Assembly: GCF_900607235.1 (NCBI RefSeq)
Contig: NZ_LR027853.1
Coordinates: 62,001 to 126,000, forward strand
Origin: Olivibacter jilunii
GTDB lineage: Bacteria > Bacteroidota > Bacteroidia > Sphingobacteriales > Sphingobacteriaceae
DNA: 64,000 nt
Reading direction: 5' to 3'
Both the position numbers and the translations under genes were made by a program. The notes under the pieces were generated by a model, which did not search any database, was not told the DNA's origin, and saw only the letters and a list, made by a program, of their open reading frames with translations. This document shows, piece by piece, positions 27,240 to 35,193 of the stretch (positions are counted from its first letter, which is position 1; each line of letters begins with the position of its first letter).

Positions 27240-28961
27240 ATGTATCCGATGAAAAAGAATAAAATTGCAATATTGATAAGTATTTCTCTCTTAGCACTAG
27301 GCTCTTGTAGTAAGTCGTTTTTGGAGAAAGTTCCCCAGGGGCAGCTGTCAGACCCGCAGGTGATAAGTAGTGAAGGGGTGGAAGGCTTACTAGTTGGGGC
27401 CTACGCACTTTTGAATGGTAATCAGGATGGGACTTGGGGAAATTATGCTTCTGCACCAAGCCAATGGTTATTTGGGGAGGTAGCCTCTGATAACGCGCAT
27501 AAGGGAAGTGATGGTACTGACCAGCCTAACATGAATCTTATTGAGGTATATCAGCCTACAAGTACCAACGATAACCTTTCTGTTATGTGGACCCGTTATT
27601 ATGAGGGAATTGCTAGATGTAACAATACATTGCGGGTGTTAGCGGCTGATCAAGCTGGAAATAAGACAATTAGCGCCGATCGTGCTGCTCAAATTCAAGG
27701 CGAGGCACGTATGTTAAGGGCTCATTATTATTTTTTCCTAGTAAGAGTATTTAAAAACATCCCGTATGTGGACGAAAATACACCGCCGGATGAGGCGAAG
27801 ACTAAACCAAATGATACCGATGTATACCCAATGATTGTTGCTGATCTTGAGTTTGCGGTGGAAAACCTACCCGTGGAAAAAATAAACGGACAGGTTGGTC
27901 GGGTAGATAAAATGGCGGCTGAAGCCTATTTGGGGAAAGTATTGTTGTACCAAAAACAATATGCAGAAGCTCTGCAGCACTTTACAAATGTAATGGCAGG
28001 AAAAGATATTACGTCCATGCCTTATGAGAATAATTTTGATGTAACAACAGAAAATGGTCCGGAATCTATTTTTGCTGTCCAACATGCTATTAGTCCAGAC
28101 GGAACTGGAGATAACGCCAATGTAGGTGATATGCTGAGTGGCCTGTATGGCACTTCACCGGTAGGTTGCTGCGGATTCTTCCAGCCAACCTTCGACTTGG
28201 TTAATGCCTTTAAAGTGAATGAACAAGGCTTGCCGTATTTAGACGGATCTTATCGCAGCAATCCCTACAAGTCGGACTTTGGTTTGAGCGGGGCCGCAAA
28301 GGATAATTACCAATTAGACGTTAATTTACGTTTTGACCCTCGTCTGGATTATACGGTTGGTAGGCGAGGAGTTCCTTATTTGGATTATGGTACCATGCCT
28401 GGTGATGCTTGGATTCGTTTGGCTAGTTATGCAGGTCCCTTTGTGGGCAAGAAGAATCAGGTTCCGGTCGCGCAGTTCCCTTCACATACGGTTTCCGGTG
28501 CAGCCTACATTAATGATCTGAACGTGAACCTAATTCGACTGGCTGACGTTGTTTTAATGGCGGCCGAATGTCAAATTGAATTGGGAAATTTAAGTGAAGC
28601 ACTTCGCTTAGTAAATTCAGTTAGAGCAAGGGCGGCTACAATAGCGCCGATTTCGATAGGAGATACACCAGCTGCTCAATACGATGTAAAACCTTATCCT
28701 TCCTTTCCAAGTGTAGAATACGCTCGCAACGCGGTGCGGTTTGAACGTCGATTGGAATTAGCTATGGAGGGACATCGGTTCTTTGACTTAGTTCGATGGG
28801 GCGTTGCCAAGGATGTGCTTGAAAGCTATTCGGGATTTGAAGGTGGATTTTTACAATCTTACCGTAATCTTACCTTTAGTTCACGGAACGAATATTTCCC
28901 AATACCGCAAGATCAGATCGATCAAAGTAGCGGAACTTTAAAGCAAAATGAAGGTTACTAA
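27240..28961 (+). CDS. SusD/RagB nutrient-binding lipoprotein, locus A
   Basis: A 573-residue surface lipoprotein: signal peptide ending in LALGSC, Cys about 24. The SusD fold is recognised from SFLEKVPQGQLSD at the N-terminus, tetratricopeptide-like helices (EARMLRAHYYFFLVRVFKNIPYVDE, AEAYLGKVLLYQKQYAEALQHF) and the C-terminal RFERRLELAMEGHRFFDLVRWG and NEYFPIPQDQID. It caps the SusC barrel and captures the ligand. The CCGFFQP motif near residue 308 is also in the locus C SusD, marking them as paralogues. ATG 27249 is an equally good start. A terminator follows and no catabolic enzyme is attached. Confidence 0.93.
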   Translation: MYPMKKNKIAILISISLLALGSCSKSFLEKVPQGQLSDPQVISSEGVEGLLVGAYALLNGNQDGTWGNYASAPSQWLFGEVASDNAHKGSDGTDQPNMNLIEVYQPTSTNDNLSVMWTRYYEGIARCNNTLRVLAADQAGNKTISADRAAQIQGEARMLRAHYYFFLVRVFKNIPYVDENTPPDEAKTKPNDTDVYPMIVADLEFAVENLPVEKINGQVGRVDKMAAEAYLGKVLLYQKQYAEALQHFTNVMAGKDITSMPYENNFDVTTENGPESIFAVQHAISPDGTGDNANVGDMLSGLYGTSPVGCCGFFQPTFDLVNAFKVNEQGLPYLDGSYRSNPYKSDFGLSGAAKDNYQLDVNLRFDPRLDYTVGRRGVPYLDYGTMPGDAWIRLASYAGPFVGKKNQVPVAQFPSHTVSGAAYINDLNVNLIRLADVVLMAAECQIELGNLSEALRLVNSVRARAATIAPISIGDTPAAQYDVKPYPSFPSVEYARNAVRFERRLELAMEGHRFFDLVRWGVAKDVLESYSGFEGGFLQSYRNLTFSSRNEYFPIPQDQIDQSSGTLKQNEGY

Positions 28962-28980
28962 TTCATACTTCGCTTGAACA

Positions 28981-29018
28981 AGAGGGCCGTTTCTATCTAT
29001 GAAACGGCTCTTCTTGTT
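28981..29018 (+). terminator. Terminator of locus A
   Basis: Twelve-base arms (28982-28993 with 29001-29012, with G-T pairs) and a 7-nt loop, followed by CTTGTTTA. Confidence 0.7.
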
Positions 29019-29088
29019 TAAATGGGACTAGTGCTTGCCTTTAATTTGGAAAAGAAATATTAGGTTTGTGGTAAAGGAAACGACTTGA

Positions 29089-30396
29089 ATGAAACTAAAC
29101 GATAAATCAACCATTAGGGCCTGGGCCATGTTCGATTGGTCGAACTCCGCTTATAATTTGGTAATCACTTCTACCATTTTTCCAGCCTATTACACGGCGA
29201 TTACTACTACGCAGGATAAGGGTGATCAAGTTAATTTTTTTGGCTTTCAATTTATTAATACCGCATTAGCAAATTACTCGCTTGCCTGTGCTTATTTGAT
29301 CATGGCCATCGTACTGCCTGTTCTTTCTGCAATTGCCGACAATAGAGGAAACAAAAAGTCATTCATGAAAGTCTTTACTTATTTGGGAGGCCTTTCCTGT
29401 ATTGGACTGTTTTTCTTTAAACTAAATACTTTAGAGTGGGGAATTATCTGTAGTACGCTTGCTGCGATGGGCTATATAGGGGGTGTGCTTTTCAATAACT
29501 CCTACCTGCCGGAGATAGCAAGCATTGACGAACAGGATCGGGTAAGTGCCCAGGGATTTGCTTATGGTTATATAGGGAGTGTTTTATTACAGATCATTTG
29601 TTTCGTATTTGTTCTTAAACCGGAATGGTTCGGTATTCAGGATGCTACTTTTGCCCCTCGTCTTTCATTTTTATTGGTTGGGCTCTGGTGGATGGGTTTT
29701 TCTCAAATACCGTTCAAGAAGCTACCATCAGGAAAAGTGAAGCCAAACAAAATAAATACACATATTTTAAGAAGCGGTTTTAATGAGCTGAACGCGGTGT
29801 GGATTAAAATTAAGGGATTGCAAAATCTTAAAAAGTTTCTAGGCGCTTTCTTTTTTTACGCAATGGGCGTGCAAACAACGATGTTGGTAGCGGCTGCTTT
29901 TGGCGAGAAAGTATTGCATTTGGGAGCATCGAAATTAATTGCCACGATCCTGATTATTCAATTGGTAGCTATCTTAGGCGCTTTTTTTATGTCTACGTTG
30001 GCCAAAAGACTGGGTAATGTACGGGTCTTGATCATAGCCGTGTTGTTATGGATCGTTGTCTGTTTTAGCGCTTATTTGATACAAACAGAGATGCAATTTT
30101 ACATCTTAGCAGCATTAGTAGGACTTATCATGGGAGGAATCCAGTCGTTGTCTAGGTCCACCTATTCCAAATTAATACCCCGTGAAGAAGAGGATACAAC
30201 GGCTTTTTTTAGTTTTTATGATGTAACGGAAAAACTCGCCATTGTCATTGGGCTTTTCTTTTTTGCTTTTATCGAAGAACAAACAAAAAACATTCGATAT
30301 TCTGCATTATCGTTAGCATTGTTCTTCGGCATAGGTATGTTCTTTTTGATTCGACTTCTCCGTCAGAATAATAAAGAGAATGTTTCGTTGAATTAG
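29089..30396 (+). CDS. MFS transporter of the UMF1 (Atg22-like) family
   Basis: A 435-residue polytopic inner-membrane protein with about 12 hydrophobic helices. The N-terminal signature IRAWAMFDWSNSAYNLVITSTIFPAYY is diagnostic of the UMF1 family, related to the yeast vacuolar amino-acid effluxer Atg22. Other family marks are FNNSYLPEIAS, GFAYGYIGSVLLQI and GGIQSLSRSTYSKLIP. Bacterial members are unassigned exporters or importers. A TAGGTTTG stretch at 29061-29068 resembles a -7 element but no proper -33 box is at the right distance. It lies after the locus A terminator and appears unrelated to the sugar-uptake genes. Confidence 0.88.
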   Translation: MKLNDKSTIRAWAMFDWSNSAYNLVITSTIFPAYYTAITTTQDKGDQVNFFGFQFINTALANYSLACAYLIMAIVLPVLSAIADNRGNKKSFMKVFTYLGGLSCIGLFFFKLNTLEWGIICSTLAAMGYIGGVLFNNSYLPEIASIDEQDRVSAQGFAYGYIGSVLLQIICFVFVLKPEWFGIQDATFAPRLSFLLVGLWWMGFSQIPFKKLPSGKVKPNKINTHILRSGFNELNAVWIKIKGLQNLKKFLGAFFFYAMGVQTTMLVAAAFGEKVLHLGASKLIATILIIQLVAILGAFFMSTLAKRLGNVRVLIIAVLLWIVVCFSAYLIQTEMQFYILAALVGLIMGGIQSLSRSTYSKLIPREEEDTTAFFSFYDVTEKLAIVIGLFFFAFIEEQTKNIRYSALSLALFFGIGMFFLIRLLRQNNKENVSLN

Positions 30397-30429
30397 AGTG
30401 TATTAAGATTAAAGGAACGTTTATTTTAA

Positions 30430-30494
30430 CTTCTTTCTTTCTCCGCGAAAGAAAGAAGCAAAGAAAGCTCGCCGCTGCCTGCCTACCGCAGGCA
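30430..30494. repeat. REP-like double hairpin in the MFS-lutA gap
   Basis: A perfect 12-bp stem of CTTCTTTCTTTC and its complement (30430-30441 with 30447-30458) is followed by TGCCTGC/GCAGGCA (30476-30482 with 30488-30494). This pyrimidine/purine hairpin followed by AGCAAAGAAAG resembles a dispersed intergenic element of Bacteroidota genomes. The rest of the 297-bp gap shows no gene. Confidence 0.6.
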
Positions 30495-30693
30495 GGCAAA
30501 ATTTAGGAGTGTTAGTGCCTCCCAGTGCTAGTTGTAAATTTTGGAGGCGGCATTTTAGTAGAACGGAGAGCTTTTGCGAGCAGCCAATAAGGACTTAAGG
30601 GCTGGAGAAAACGGCCTTGGAGGACACCGGCTTTGACAACCGGAATAGAACCTATCAAAAACAATTATTACCTTTGAAACAAATGGAATACCT

Positions 30694-31422
30694 ATGGAAG
30701 TAAGCTTATTTATACCCTGTTTTATTGATCAACTATATCCAACAACCGCTTTTAACACAATTAAAGTGTTGGAGAAGGCAGGGTGTAAAGTACAATACAA
30801 CCCTGAACAGACCTGTTGTGGGCAGCCGGCCTACAATGCGGGATTTTGGGATGAGGCTAAGGTTATTGGCAATAAATTTCTCGACGATTTCGCGGAAGCT
30901 AAATATATAATATCCCCTTCGGCGTCTTGCACAGGTATGGTGAAAAATGCTTATAATGATCTTTTTACCAATTCAATGGTGCATAATAAGTGCCGTAGCA
31001 TTCAATCAAGTATACACGAACTATCAGACTTCTTAATAAATATAGTAAAAAAGGACTATTTTGGAGCAGAATTGGAAGGGCGAGCGGTCTATCACGACTC
31101 ATGCTCAGCCTTGAGGGAGTGTAGAATAAAAGAAGAACCGCGTCAGCTATTGGCAAAAGTAGATGGGTTGGAGCTTGTTGAGATGCGCGACCAAGATACC
31201 TGTTGTGGTTTTGGCGGAACCTTCGCAGTTAAATTTAGTGGAATATCTTCTGCCATGGCTGAACAAAAAGTAAATAATGCGCTTGCTATGGATGCTGAGT
31301 ACATCATCTCAACAGACGCTTCATGCTTATTGCATCTTCAGGCCTATATTGATAAGCAAAATCTTCCCATAAAAACGATGCACTTAGCGGATGTGTTGGC
31401 TAATGGATGGGGAAACGTATAA
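30694..31422 (+). CDS. LutA-like (Fe-S)-binding CCG-domain protein
   Basis: A 242-residue cytoplasmic protein made of two cysteine-rich CCG domains, as in LutA/YkgE and the C-terminal part of glycolate oxidase GlcF. Domain 1 shows IPCF, then TCCGQPAYNAGF (about 41-52); domain 2 shows YHDSCSALRE and TCCGFGGTFAVKFSG (about 169-183). LutA works with LutB and LutC in L-lactate oxidation, but neither is next to it here, so the partners lie elsewhere or it has another redox partner. TACCTTTG at 30669-30676 could be a -7 element, without a clear -33 box. Confidence 0.85.
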   Translation: MEVSLFIPCFIDQLYPTTAFNTIKVLEKAGCKVQYNPEQTCCGQPAYNAGFWDEAKVIGNKFLDDFAEAKYIISPSASCTGMVKNAYNDLFTNSMVHNKCRSIQSSIHELSDFLINIVKKDYFGAELEGRAVYHDSCSALRECRIKEEPRQLLAKVDGLELVEMRDQDTCCGFGGTFAVKFSGISSAMAEQKVNNALAMDAEYIISTDASCLLHLQAYIDKQNLPIKTMHLADVLANGWGNV

Positions 31423-31439
31423 ATAGTTTGTAAAAATGA

Positions 31440-31470
31440 TTTGACAATTAGGCGTTCCATATTATTTTTG
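31440..31470 (+). promoter_or_regulatory. Bacteroidota promoter of tRNA-Thr
   Basis: TTTG (31440-31443), 19 bp, TATTTTTG (31463-31470): a complete consensus match, ending 10 bases before the mature tRNA. Confidence 0.8.
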
Positions 31471-31480
31471 TCTTACAAAA

Positions 31481-31553
<73 letters not shown>

Positions 31554-31754
31554 CTCTTTAATAGAAAAGTCTCCCTATCAGTTTTTTGTGCTTTTTATAG
31601 GGCAAGTAATCTGTAAAAATTAACGTACATTATTTCTGAATAAAAGATTGTAAACGTAAAGCCTAAGGTTCGTAATTGGCATTAAATATTCTTCGGCAAT
31701 AGAAATCTTTCCTCTTTTTTTTCTAAATTGCCTGCCTATACAAACCAAAAAATC

Positions 31755-32657
31755 ATGAGTAACAGAAGAGAATTCTTAAAGCAAATGGGGGCAGGAGCTT
31801 TAGGCCTTACCGCTTTATCTAATTTACCACTAGACCTTTTCGCATCTACCAACGGGAAGTATTTTTTTGATATATCCTTGGCACAATGGTCGTTGCATAA
31901 GACGTTATTTGGTAAACAAATGGATAATTTAGATTTTGCGGAAACTGCGGCAAAGAAATATGGCATTTTTGCTGTAGAATATGTAAATCAGTTCTTTAAA
32001 GACAAAGCGAAAGACCAAGCCTACCTTAAAGACATGTTAAAACGATCGAAAGATAATGGCGTGAAGAATGTATTGATCATGGTTGATGGAGAAGGAAGCC
32101 TGGGGGCACCTGACGATGCGGAACGTAAGACGGCCGTGGAGAATCATTATAAATGGGTGGAAGCGGCTAAGTTTTTAGGCTGCCATGCAATACGAGTAAA
32201 TGCTGCCGGGAAAGGCTCTGCAGAAGAGGTGAAAGGCGCTGCCATTGATGGTTTAGGAAGGCTAAGCGAGTTTGCGGCTAAACATAAAATTAATGTGATC
32301 GTAGAGAATCATGGTGGTATGTCTTCAGATGGACAATGGCTGAGCGCTGTTTTGAAACAAGTGGGTAAAAAGAACTGCGGAAGTCTACCGGACTTTGGTA
32401 ATTTTTACGAATATGATCGTTATCAGGGCGTTACAGACTTAATGCCATTTGCCAAAGGCGTAAGCGCTAAAACTCATGATTTCGATAACGAAGGTAATGA
32501 AACGCAGATTGACTACCTGCGTATGATGAAAATTGTGAAAGATGCCGGATATAAAGGGCATGTAGGCATAGAGTACGAAGGAAGTAAATTGAGTGAAGAC
32601 GAAGGGATAAAGAAAACCAAGCTTCTATTGGAAAAAGTGGGAGCTGCTCTAAGTTAG
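31755..32657 (+). CDS. Exported sugar phosphate isomerase/epimerase family protein
   Basis: A 300-residue AP-endonuclease-2 type TIM barrel. The N-terminus [20 protein letters not shown] has a twin-arginine signal, so the folded protein should act in the periplasm. Barrel motifs are [29 protein letters not shown] (metal-binding Glu and His), [26 protein letters not shown] and [15 protein letters not shown]. Periplasmic members of this family are linked in Bacteroidota to isomerisation or lyase steps on 3-keto sugars; the substrate here is unknown. It is a single gene after tRNA-Thr with its own terminator, and parallels the locus C gene at 45812. ATG 31755 gives the twin-arginine signal; an upstream start would bury it. 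Confidence 0.87.
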   Translation: MSNRREFLKQMGAGALGLTALSNLPLDLFASTNGKYFFDISLAQWSLHKTLFGKQMDNLDFAETAAKKYGIFAVEYVNQFFKDKAKDQAYLKDMLKRSKDNGVKNVLIMVDGEGSLGAPDDAERKTAVENHYKWVEAAKFLGCHAIRVNAAGKGSAEEVKGAAIDGLGRLSEFAAKHKINVIVENHGGMSSDGQWLSAVLKQVGKKNCGSLPDFGNFYEYDRYQGVTDLMPFAKGVSAKTHDFDNEGNETQIDYLRMMKIVKDAGYKGHVGIEYEGSKLSEDEGIKKTKLLLEKVGAALS

Positions 32658-32678
32658 TTGAAAGATTGCATAAATTAC

Positions 32679-32715
32679 AAAGATACTTTCTGTTGTCAAA
32701 TCAGAAAGTATCTTT
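32679..32715 (+). terminator. Terminator after the isomerase gene
   Basis: A perfect 14-bp stem (32679-32692 with 32702-32715) with a 9-nt loop, ending in TTT. Confidence 0.8.
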
Positions 32716-32892
32716 AGCTTTAAACGGCGCGCTATAAGGGCTCAAAATGAGATTGAGCGTTTTATGAAGACCGATAGATAACCAATTAATAAAAACATAA
32801 CCTTAACGTAATATCTGAGGATTTTTTGTTTGCTATTTTGGCCGAATATTTTTTTCAACCTGTTTGATGAATAGTCGAATTTCGATCTAGAG

Positions 32893-33489
32893 ATGGATAA
32901 TCTAAACGAGCGAGCATTTTGGAAAGCATTTATCAAAGGCAACGACCGAGCTTTTGAAAATATTTACAAGCTTTATGCCGATCGGCTTTTTGCATTCGGC
33001 ATGAAATATCATGCTGACCGCGATGTTATCAAAGACTGCCTACATGATCTATTTGTTAATCTTTTTCATTATCGAAGCAAGCTAAATCCAGACGTTAATC
33101 CGCTTTCTTATCTTTTTACTTCTTTGCGGAATAATGTTTTAGCTCGATTAAGAAAGGATAATAGAAGTCAAGCGCTCTTGGAACGGATCGATTATCCCTT
33201 TGATCTGGAATGGAGCCCCGAAACGGTGTGGATCAAAAAGGAAGAAGATAGGCAGCTTGTTGTTAAGCTTCAGCAGCTGATCAAACGACTGCCGGCACGT
33301 CAAAGGGAAGTCATCTACCTGAAATTTAATGAAGAGCTGTCATATGAGGAAATAGCAAGTATCCTTGATATTTCTATCGCGAGCTGTCGCACCTTAATAT
33401 ATCGTGCAATCAAGCAATTGCGAGAGCATGTAGAAGACATACCACTAGTGCAGGTATTTTGCCTTCTGTTATCTAATGTTCGTTATTAG
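32893..33489 (+). CDS. ECF RNA polymerase sigma factor (FecI-like), locus B
   Basis: A 198-residue sigma factor. Region 2 is seen in AFENIYKLYADRLFAFGMKYHAD and VIKDCLHDLFVNLFHY, region 4 in LIKRLPARQREVIYLKFNEE, LSYEEIASILDISIASCRTLIYRAIKQL. As for locus A, the C-terminus is hydrophobic. It should serve the SusC/SusD pair of locus B under control of the FecR gene at 33997, from which it is separated by 507 bp holding a remarkable hairpin repeat. The start ATG follows TAGAG. Confidence 0.9.
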   Translation: MDNLNERAFWKAFIKGNDRAFENIYKLYADRLFAFGMKYHADRDVIKDCLHDLFVNLFHYRSKLNPDVNPLSYLFTSLRNNVLARLRKDNRSQALLERIDYPFDLEWSPETVWIKKEEDRQLVVKLQQLIKRLPARQREVIYLKFNEELSYEEIASILDISIASCRTLIYRAIKQLREHVEDIPLVQVFCLLLSNVRY

Positions 33490-33660
33490 CTGCTTCTTGA
33501 TTTTAGTTATATTGATCCAGCAATAAATTTGTTTAGATTTGTCTAAGTGTTTTTAATCGCTTCTGAGATCTCTTCTCCCCTCTGTAATCCATCCCAACAC
33601 CATAATTGTACTTTTCAGGTAATTGCTTCGAATTTACTACAAATACTATCTATGTGCCAT

Positions 33661-33737
33661 CCAGGGTGAGTCCAGGTTTTTACCTTAAAAACCTGGACTC
33701 ACCCTGGACCCAATGTGGACTCACCCTGGACTCACCC
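33661..33737. repeat. 21-bp perfect hairpin with extra direct copies
   Basis: Positions 33661-33681 pair without a mismatch with 33687-33707 around a 5-nt loop. The stem includes TGGACTCACCC (33694-33704), which is repeated directly at 33716-33726 and 33727-33737, the latter two head to tail; its complement is in the left arm (33664-33674). No T-run follows. The remaining sigma-fecR gap (33490-33996) is AT-rich and holds no recognisable gene. Confidence 0.85.
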
Positions 33738-33996
33738 CGAAGAAAGTACCTAGCATGTCTTGTCCTGTGTCTTGTTAAAATAGGCTGGTGGTTGTTTAAT
33801 TCAAAAGAAATTCTTGACTTTAAAGTTCGATGAAAGGACGCAAACAAGATAACGATTTACAAGCTAAACTTGAAATTTTTATGATAGTATGCGTCTCATT
33901 ATTTGTCAAATATTAAATCGTTTTTTTGAAAAAAAATTAAAAATTTAGTCTATAAAAATTAACTGCTTTACTCTTACCTATAAAAGACAATCTTAA

Positions 33997-35097
33997 ATGG
34001 GAAAGAAAAAGGCCGAAGATATTTTGAATGAGGATAAACCAGACGTGAACATGCCTAGCGATGATAAGCAGGCATCTTTGGCCAACGCGATTGTCGATAC
34101 AGTAAAAAACGTCAAGAATGCATCTTTTTCGGAAGAGGAAAATGTAGCGCTTTGGCATGAAATTCACCATACGATTGAGCCTCGGAAAAATACAACTCCC
34201 TCTCTACGAAAAGGCTTGGTGGCCGCTATCGTGCTTTTTCTGATCGGTGCTGCTCTTTACTTATATCATGTCAATATACCAGAGGTTGATATTCAAAAGG
34301 TTGCGATTATTAATAAAGGATACCTTTCGAAATCAGATGATGTGCAATTTATCAACGCTGAAAAAAAAACACGGGTGCTTCACGATACATTGGTTGTTTA
34401 CAAACAATTTGTAAAACAAGAGCATGTTTCACAAAACGAGCAGGTGGGTTATAATTCAATTGGCGTACCTTACGGAAAACGGAGTGAAATCGTTTTGGAA
34501 GACGGAACAAAAGTTTGGCTGAATGCCGGCTCCATATTAACGTTTCCTGAAAAATTTAACGAAAAAGACCGAGCCGTTTATCTGGAAGGTGAGGGTTATT
34601 TTGAGATTGCTAAAGATGCCAACAGACCTTTCTTTGTCTTATCAGAGGTGATGAAAATACAGGTACTTGGTACGAGTTTCAATCTTAGTGCTTATGCCGA
34701 TGATGATTATGTGTCGGTGCTTTTATTGACGGGGAATATCGCGTTGTTACCAAATGGAAATCAGTCTTTTGAACGCCGGATGCTAAAACCGGGGACAGAG
34801 GCTCGCTTCGGAAAAAGCCGACAAAAGCTGTTGATTCAACCGGCCTCTGAAAGCTCGATTTCATGGACTAATAGGAGATTGCTTTTGAATAGCATGAACT
34901 TAGAGGAGATGCTAAAGAAATTAGAGCGTTTCTATAATGCGGAAATTGAGCTGCCCAAGCCAGCCATCGAGGATGAAACCTTTTCAGGGAGCCTGGATCT
35001 GACTCAAACATTGCCTGAAGTGTTGCAAAATGTATTTGATGTTTCAAAATATACTGTCAATCAAATAGGAAGGAGGGTATACATCCAGACGAAGTAG
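33997..35097 (+). CDS. FecR family anti-sigma factor, locus B
   Basis: A 366-residue FecR-type regulator. The N-terminal cytoplasmic part (about 1-70) is divergent and highly charged; a single membrane helix follows (about 73-91, GLVAAIVLFLIGAALYLYHV). The FecR domain (about 155-255) includes YGKRSEIVLEDGTKVWLNAG, AVYLEGEGYFEIAKDANRPF and IQVLGTSFNLSAY; the C-terminal DUF4974 domain (about 295-364) includes LEEMLKKLERFYNAEIEL and FSGSLDLTQTLPEVLQNVF. It should hold the locus B sigma factor until the STN domain of the adjacent SusC signals ligand. It lies 96 bases upstream of susC. Confidence 0.92.
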   Translation: MGKKKAEDILNEDKPDVNMPSDDKQASLANAIVDTVKNVKNASFSEEENVALWHEIHHTIEPRKNTTPSLRKGLVAAIVLFLIGAALYLYHVNIPEVDIQKVAIINKGYLSKSDDVQFINAEKKTRVLHDTLVVYKQFVKQEHVSQNEQVGYNSIGVPYGKRSEIVLEDGTKVWLNAGSILTFPEKFNEKDRAVYLEGEGYFEIAKDANRPFFVLSEVMKIQVLGTSFNLSAYADDDYVSVLLLTGNIALLPNGNQSFERRMLKPGTEARFGKSRQKLLIQPASESSISWTNRRLLLNSMNLEEMLKKLERFYNAEIELPKPAIEDETFSGSLDLTQTLPEVLQNVFDVSKYTVNQIGRRVYIQTK

Positions 35098-35121
35098 GAT
35101 AATCAACCAAAAATTCAAATA

Positions 35122-35143
35122 GGGAAGGTGCTGCAACACCCCC
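35122..35143 (+). promoter_or_regulatory. GC-rich hairpin in the fecR-susC gap, locus B
   Basis: GGG (35122-35124), AA bulge, GGTG (35127-35130), loop CTGCAA, then CACC and CCC (35137-35143) form a 7-bp bulged stem, the only GC-rich spot in an otherwise AT-rich 96-bp gap. No T-run follows. Confidence 0.4.
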
Positions 35144-35193
35144 CCGTTTACAAAAAATTAACTGGAATAATTAATTAATCGATCTACTAAAGT

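Noticed and set aside
30397-30693. Insertion sequence remnant in the MFS-lutA gap
   Set aside because: Hairpins are present but no transposase fragment, terminal inverted repeat pair or target duplication was seen.
33661-33737. Possible CRISPR array
   Set aside because: The repeated unit is only 11 bp, copies are partly head to tail and partly inverted, there are no regular spacers and no cas gene.
33606-33833. 75-codon frame on the plus strand
   Set aside because: It runs through the 21-bp hairpin and its direct copies, has no family resemblance and is best explained by the repeat.
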